The translations under genes were made by a program, and so were the position numbers. 8,968 bases of DNA from Sphingomonas sp. (lineage in GTDB: Bacteria > Pseudomonadota > Alphaproteobacteria > Sphingomonadales > Sphingomonadaceae), in the NCBI GenBank assembly GCA_019247755.1, contig JAFBAM010000255.1, positions 1-8,968 on the forward strand, in the 5' to 3' direction. This document shows, in pieces, positions 5,199 through 8,968 of this stretch; the stretch's first letter is position 1, and every line of letters begins with the position of its first letter. The notes under the pieces are model-generated. The model did no database searches, was not told the origin of the DNA, and saw only the letters and a program-made list of their open reading frames with translations.

Positions 5199-7139
5199 TC
5201 AAATCTCGACCTGGCTGCCGAGCTCCACCACGCGATTGGTGGGGAGCTTGAAGAATTCCATCGCGCTTTCTGCGTTACGCAGCATCCAGGCGAACAGCTT
5301 TTCGCGCCAGATCGCCATCCCCGGCCTCGACGAAGCGAGTAGTGTTTGCCGGGCGAGGAAGAAGCTGGTGTCCATCATGCGGCACTGCGCGCCAATTTCC
5401 TTGAGCTGCGCGAGCGCCGAGGGAACGTCGATCTCTTCCATGAAGCCGTAGCGGAGCACGACGCGGAAGAAGCCCGATCCATAGTCGTGCGTGTCGAGTC
5501 GCTTCTCCTGAGCGACGTAGGGAACGTCCTCGATCCTGACCGTCAGCAGGATCACGCGCTCATGGAGCACCTTGTTGTGCTTGAGATTGTGGAGCAGCGC
5601 ATGCGGCACGCCGCTCGCCGAGCTGGTCATGAACACCGCGGTGCCCGGGACCCGGGCTGCGCTCGGCGCCGCCGACTTGATGAAGATCTCCATCGGCAGG
5701 CTCGCTTCGTTCATGCGGCTGATCATCAGCTGTCGGCCCTTCGCCCAGGTGGTGAGGAAGGTGAAGGCGACCGCGCCAACGAGGAGCGGGAACCAGCCCC
5801 CCGCGGGAATCTTCAGGAGGTTCGCCGAGAGGTAGGTGAAATCGACCGTGAAGAAGAGGATCAGGAGGCCGGCGACCAGGAAGCGGTTCCAATTCCACAT
5901 CTGCCGCAGCACGACCGAGATCAGCACGCTGTCGATGGTCATCGCGCCGACGACAGCGATGCCGTAGGCCGCGGCGAGGTTGGACGAGCTGCGGAAGGTC
6001 AGCACCAGGAGGATGACCATCGTCATCAGCGCCCAGTTGATGATTGGAATGTAGATCTGCCCCGCCGCCGCTTCGCTTGTGTGTGAAATCCGAAGGCGCG
6101 GCACGAAGCCGAGCTGGATCGCCTGCTGGGTGACCGAGAAGGCGCCCGAGATCACCGCCTGGCTGGCGATGATGGTCGCGGCGGTCGCGAGCAGCACCAG
6201 CGGCAGGCGCAGGCTATCAGGAGCGAGGTAGAAGAATGGGTCCTTCGCCTTGGTCAGCGCGGTCGCTGAGTCCGCCGACAGCAGCATCGCGCCCTGGCCG
6301 AGGTAGTTCAGCAGCAGCGCCGGAAGCACGAAATAGACCCACGAAATGCGGATCGGTTTGCGGCCGAAATGTCCCATGTCGGCGTAGAGCGCCTCTGCGC
6401 CGGTTACGGCCAGCACCACGGACCCCATGGCGATGAACGCGCGGACGAAATCGGAAGTGAAGAAATAGACCGCGTTCAGCGGGTTCAGCATCGCCAGGAT
6501 CACGCCCGGGAAGTTCATGATGTGCATCACGCCGAGCACCGCGATCGTCGTGAAATAGATGAGCATCACGGGCCCAAACATCAGGCCGACGCGGGCGGTC
6601 CCCCTCGCCTGAATCGCGAACAGGCCGACCAGAATGCCGATGGCGATCGGCACGACGAACGGCGCGAGGCCCGCGTTGACGGTGGTCAGGCCCTCCACCG
6701 CCGAGAGGACAGAGATCGCCGGCGTAATCATCGAATCGCCGTAGAAAAGCGCGGTCGCGAAGACGCCGAGCATGATGACGCCGCTCGTCCATTTCTTCTT
6801 GCCCGACAGCGTGCGGTTAATGAGGGCGAGGAGCGCGAGGCTGCCGCCCTCCCCCTTGTTGTCGGCCCGCATGATGATCGTGACGTACTTTAGCGTCACG
6901 ATGATCATCATCGACCAGAAGATCAGGCTGAGGACGCCGAAGATGTGGAGCTGGTCGACGCGAAGCTCGTGGTGACCGGCGAACGTCTCGCGAAAGGCGT
7001 AGATCGGCGACGTGCCGATATCGCCGTAGACGATGCCGATCGCGCCGATGACGAGCTTGTAAAGAGGCCCATGGGCATGGCCATGAGCAGTGTCCTGCGG
7101 AGCTTCGGTTACGGCGCCGCCTGTCGCGGTGATGTTCAT
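5199..7139 (-). CDS. kup: Kup low-affinity potassium uptake transporter
   Basis: From the ATG at 7139 this is 646 residues, typical of KUP/HAK/KT proteins: about 12 membrane helices and then a cytoplasmic C-terminal domain (roughly the last 140-150 residues). Family motifs are clear: IGIVYGDIGTSPIYAFRE (about 35-52), RADNKGEGGSLALL, FYGDSMITPAISVLSAVEG and GAEALYADMGHFG. Kup is a proton-coupled K+ importer of the inner membrane. I chose ATG 7139 (MNITATGG) because it leaves a short His-rich cytosolic start (AHGHAHG) before helix 1, as in relatives. The frame stays open to a TTG at 7268 with an ATG at 7262, which would add 41-43 residues of unfamiliar sequence. No Shine-Dalgarno favours any of them. 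It heads an operon with the PRC-barrel and LigT-like genes and is divergent from ald. Confidence 0.95.
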   Translation of the reverse strand: MNITATGGAVTEAPQDTAHGHAHGPLYKLVIGAIGIVYGDIGTSPIYAFRETFAGHHELRVDQLHIFGVLSLIFWSMMIIVTLKYVTIIMRADNKGEGGSLALLALINRTLSGKKKWTSGVIMLGVFATALFYGDSMITPAISVLSAVEGLTTVNAGLAPFVVPIAIGILVGLFAIQARGTARVGLMFGPVMLIYFTTIAVLGVMHIMNFPGVILAMLNPLNAVYFFTSDFVRAFIAMGSVVLAVTGAEALYADMGHFGRKPIRISWVYFVLPALLLNYLGQGAMLLSADSATALTKAKDPFFYLAPDSLRLPLVLLATAATIIASQAVISGAFSVTQQAIQLGFVPRLRISHTSEAAAGQIYIPIINWALMTMVILLVLTFRSSSNLAAAYGIAVVGAMTIDSVLISVVLRQMWNWNRFLVAGLLILFFTVDFTYLSANLLKIPAGGWFPLLVGAVAFTFLTTWAKGRQLMISRMNEASLPMEIFIKSAAPSAARVPGTAVFMTSSASGVPHALLHNLKHNKVLHERVILLTVRIEDVPYVAQEKRLDTHDYGSGFFRVVLRYGFMEEIDVPSALAQLKEIGAQCRMMDTSFFLARQTLLASSRPGMAIWREKLFAWMLRNAESAMEFFKLPTNRVVELGSQVEI

Positions 7140-7276
7140 GTGTTGAGGTTCAGACCCGACAGACTGCGAACTCGCATCCCCTGTGCCGTGGCCAAAATCC
7201 TCGGTCACGAACGAGCTGCCCCAGTAGCATTGCCGTTTCGGCCCCGCAATCGGAGGGGACATCGGCAAAAAGCCCG
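7140..7276 (-). other. Long kup leader or N-terminal extension (start ambiguous)
   Basis: Between the favoured kup ATG and the CTATAG promoter-like element the kup frame stays open for 43 codons. The encoded residues do not look like a Kup N-terminus. It may therefore be an untranslated leader of about 130 nt containing short potential hairpins (for example TGCG-N4-CGCA). I recognise no known riboswitch in it. Confidence 0.4.
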
Positions 7277-7284
7277 TCTATAGG
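7256..7284 (+). promoter_or_regulatory. Candidate ald promoter, overlapping a kup -10 on the other strand
   Basis: The plus strand reads GGGACA, a 17-bp spacer, then TATAGG, placing transcription near 7291, about 27 nt before the ald start. The core CTATAG (7278-7283) is palindromic, so the minus strand carries TATAGA as a possible kup -10, though without a good -35. Confidence 0.45.
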
Positions 7285-7317
7285 CCCGCGCAATCATCAG
7301 CGGAGCGGAACGAATAA

Positions 7318-8418
7318 ATGCGTATTGGGGTGCCAAAAGAGATCAAGGTCCATGAATATCGCGTCGGCCTGACGCCGGCGTCGGTCGCCGAACTGGTTGC
7401 GCATGGACATGAGCTGTTCGTCGAGACGAAGGCCGGCAACGGCATCGACTGTCCGGACAGTGCCTACGAGAAAGCTGGCGCGACGATCCTTCCGGACGCC
7501 GCGGCGGTGTTCAAGGCCTCCGACATGATCGTGAAGGTCAAGGAGCCGCAGCCGGTCGAGATCGCGATGCTCGAATCGCGGCACATCCTGTTCACCTACC
7601 TTCACCTGGCGGCGGACAAGGACCAGGCGCTTGGCCTCATGAAGTCGGGCGCGACCTGCATCGCCTATGAGACCGTGACGGCGCGTAACGGCTCGCTGCC
7701 GCTGCTGAAGCCGATGAGCGAGGTCGCTGGCCGCATGTCGGTGCAAGTCGGCGCGCACTATCTCGAGAAGGAACAGGGCGGCCGGGGCGTGCTGCTCGGT
7801 GGCGTTCCCGGAGTTGCGCCCGCGAAGGTTGCGATCTTGGGCGGCGGCGTATCCGGCGTGAATGCGGCGCAGATGGCGACCGGCATGCGCGCCGACGTGA
7901 CCATCTACGACATTAACAACGACCGCCTGGCTGAGCTCGACATGTTCTTCTCGAGCCAGATCAAGACGGCCTATGCCTCGCGCGCCGCGATCGCGAATGC
8001 GGTCAAGGAAGCGGAGCTGGTGATCGGCGCAGTGCTGGTGCCGGGCGCCGCCGCGCCGAAGCTGGTCACGCGCGACATGCTGAAGACGATGAAGCGCGGA
8101 TCGGTGCTGGTCGACATCGCGATCGACCAGGGTGGCTGCTTCGAGACCAGCCACGCGACGACGCACGCCGACCCGGTTTATGAGGTCGACGGCATCATCC
8201 ATTATTGCGTCGCCAACATGCCGGGTGCGGTCGCGCGGACCAGCGCTTTCGCGCTCAACAATGCGACCCTGCCCTTCGCGATCAAGATCGCCAACCTGGG
8301 TGCGGAAGCCGCGATGAAGCAGGACGAGCATCTTGCGAACGGCCTCAACGTGTCCGGCGGCAAGATCCGTCACCAGGCGGTGGCCGAAGCGCTCGATCTC
8401 GCGTTCGAACCTGCCTAA
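7318..8418 (+). CDS. ald: Alanine dehydrogenase
   Basis: This is a 366-residue NAD-dependent enzyme that reversibly deaminates L-alanine to pyruvate and ammonia in the cytoplasm. The start MRIGVPKEIKVHEYRVGLTP is diagnostic of the alanine dehydrogenase/transhydrogenase family. Catalytic and substrate residues match the Mycobacterium tuberculosis enzyme in both identity and number: R15, K75, H96 (TYLHLAADK) and D270 (VDIAIDQGG). The nucleotide-binding loop GGGVSG is at 175-180, with acidic D198 at the end of the second strand. The length fits stand-alone Ald rather than the transhydrogenase alpha subunit. The start ATG has a purine-rich GCGGAA 7 nt upstream. The gene is divergent from kup, and its TAA overlaps the stop of the convergent TPR gene by 4 bp. 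Confidence 0.96.
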   Translation: MRIGVPKEIKVHEYRVGLTPASVAELVAHGHELFVETKAGNGIDCPDSAYEKAGATILPDAAAVFKASDMIVKVKEPQPVEIAMLESRHILFTYLHLAADKDQALGLMKSGATCIAYETVTARNGSLPLLKPMSEVAGRMSVQVGAHYLEKEQGGRGVLLGGVPGVAPAKVAILGGGVSGVNAAQMATGMRADVTIYDINNDRLAELDMFFSSQIKTAYASRAAIANAVKEAELVIGAVLVPGAAAPKLVTRDMLKTMKRGSVLVDIAIDQGGCFETSHATTHADPVYEVDGIIHYCVANMPGAVARTSAFALNNATLPFAIKIANLGAEAAMKQDEHLANGLNVSGGKIRHQAVAEALDLAFEPA

Positions 8419-8968
8419 CGGCGTTGGGCGCTCGGCGGGCCGCTGAGCGCCTTCACCCCCTGCTCGACGAGTGGTCGCCACTCGGCATCGGCGGGCCCGG
8501 TCTTCAGGATTTCCTCCCAGACTGCGACTGCTCCTGCGCGGTCGCCAGATCGCGCGAGTGCAAGGCCGTAAAAGAAGGGCGCGCCGGGATGGCCCGGAGC
8601 CATTTGCGCCGCACGCTTGTAGGCGAGCTCGGCGGGCGGCGTGAGACCGCGCGAATGATCGACCAGCGCATTGCCGAGCCCGATCCACAGCTGCGGATCG
8701 CCGGGATATCGACGAACGGCATTTTGCAGGATGTTGACCGCGTCCTCGCTCTTGCCGTCCCGGGCGAGCGCTTCGGAGATGCGCAGCCAGCTCTCCGCCG
8801 GCGTGAAATGACCGAAGAAAGCGTGTCGAGCATCGGTCAGCGGGAAGGCGTTCGCGGCATCGCTCCGCTGCGCAGGAGCGCCGGGCAGGCTCGGGCTGCC
8901 CTGCAGCGCGTAGCCCGAAGCGCCAATTATCAGCGCAGCGGCACTCGCGGTGAGCAGTCCACCGCGAA
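8415..8968 (-). CDS. TPR protein resembling the CcmI TPR domain (5' truncated by window)
   Basis: Reading the minus strand without a stop from the window edge to the TAG at 8415-8417 gives 183 residues. A hydrophobic segment (visible residues 2-20) comes first, then a polar linker, then about three TPR-like helical pairs (roughly 57-90, 91-124 and 125-160). They include DAVNILQNAVRRYPGDPQLW, AYKRAAQMAPGHPGAPFFYG and GDRAGAVAVWEEIL. This pattern, with PFFYGLALARSGD and an AEWRPL tail, resembles the periplasmic TPR region of CcmI/CycH, which holds apocytochrome c during maturation. An N-terminal anchor with periplasmic TPRs is implied. The short ATG-started frame at 8603 is internal, not the real start. 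The true start lies just beyond the window. A general TPR protein remains possible. Confidence 0.75.
   Translation of the reverse strand, partial: RGGLLTASAAALIIGASGYALQGSPSLPGAPAQRSDAANAFPLTDARHAFFGHFTPAESWLRISEALARDGKSEDAVNILQNAVRRYPGDPQLWIGLGNALVDHSRGLTPPAELAYKRAAQMAPGHPGAPFFYGLALARSGDRAGAVAVWEEILKTGPADAEWRPLVEQGVKALSGPPSAQRR
8427..8451 (+). terminator. Strong stem-loop after ald, inside the 3' end of the TPR gene
   Basis: GGCGCTCGGC pairs with GCTGAGCGCC (10 pairs, one G-U) around a 5-nt loop, 9 nt after the ald stop. No good T tract follows (TTCACCCCC), so intrinsic termination is only possible. The stem lies within coding sequence for the TPR protein's last residues. Confidence 0.45.

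Noticed and set aside
6369..6893. Plus-strand frames inside kup (also 5346-6086)
   Set aside because: They are opposite conserved Kup motifs, are charged low-complexity translations, and have no ribosome binding site or known domain.
7140..7276. Potassium or c-di-AMP riboswitch upstream of kup
   Set aside because: I could not match the conserved core of any riboswitch class I know; only short hairpins are visible.
7297..8688. 463-codon open frame antisense to ald
   Set aside because: It lies opposite a certain ald gene, is Arg/His-rich with no family motif, and is the usual mirror frame of GC-rich coding DNA.
8504..8833. 109-codon minus-strand frame at the right end
   Set aside because: The overlapping minus-strand frame is open to the window edge and encodes clear TPR repeats; this one is a frame-shifted shadow.

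Overview
The window looks like ordinary chromosomal DNA of a GC-rich alphaproteobacterium, most likely a sphingomonad. The strongest taxonomic hint is a C-terminal PEPxxWA-type sorting signal. Supporting hints are the DUF3775-type protein, a single-copy Kup transporter, alanine dehydrogenase, strong GC bias at third codon positions and very tight packing. I see no phage, transposon, CRISPR array or other transferred island.

Left part (1-3310): the 3' end of an unknown plus-strand gene is followed by metC (cystathionine beta-lyase or a close PLP-dependent relative). Facing metC is a minus-strand cassette of three exported proteins, read right to left: a proline-rich PEPxxWA-CTERM protein with nine VTPP repeats, an L,D-transpeptidase-like lipoprotein, and a secreted CAP-domain protein. 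The first two abut with no spare base and lie in the same reading frame, separated only by a TAA stop. All three probably act at the cell envelope.

Middle (3311-4117): an intergenic stretch carries a small inverted repeat and a stem-loop. It is followed by a minus-strand CAT-anticodon tRNA (elongator Met most likely) with a good sigma70-type promoter. A perfect TGACCGGTCA palindrome overlaps the -35 element, between this tRNA and a divergent gene for a very acidic DUF3775-like protein.

Right-centre (4114-7139): a minus-strand operon reads kup (low-affinity K+ uptake), then a three-helix membrane protein with a C-terminal PRC-barrel, then a 2H phosphoesterase/LigT-like protein. Spacing is 30 bp and then a 16-bp overlap, so the three are probably co-transcribed. 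The kup start is uncertain because the open frame continues upstream to the promoter region.

Right end (7318-8968): ald (alanine dehydrogenase) runs divergently from kup. It meets, tail to tail, a minus-strand TPR protein resembling the periplasmic TPR part of the cytochrome c maturation factor CcmI, cut by the window edge. Two of the three convergent gene pairs overlap through the same CTAA tetranucleotide.

No single clear-cut new system is visible. The best leads are the envelope cassette with its in-frame stop/TTG junction and atypical transpeptidase motif, and the kup-linked membrane PRC-barrel protein.
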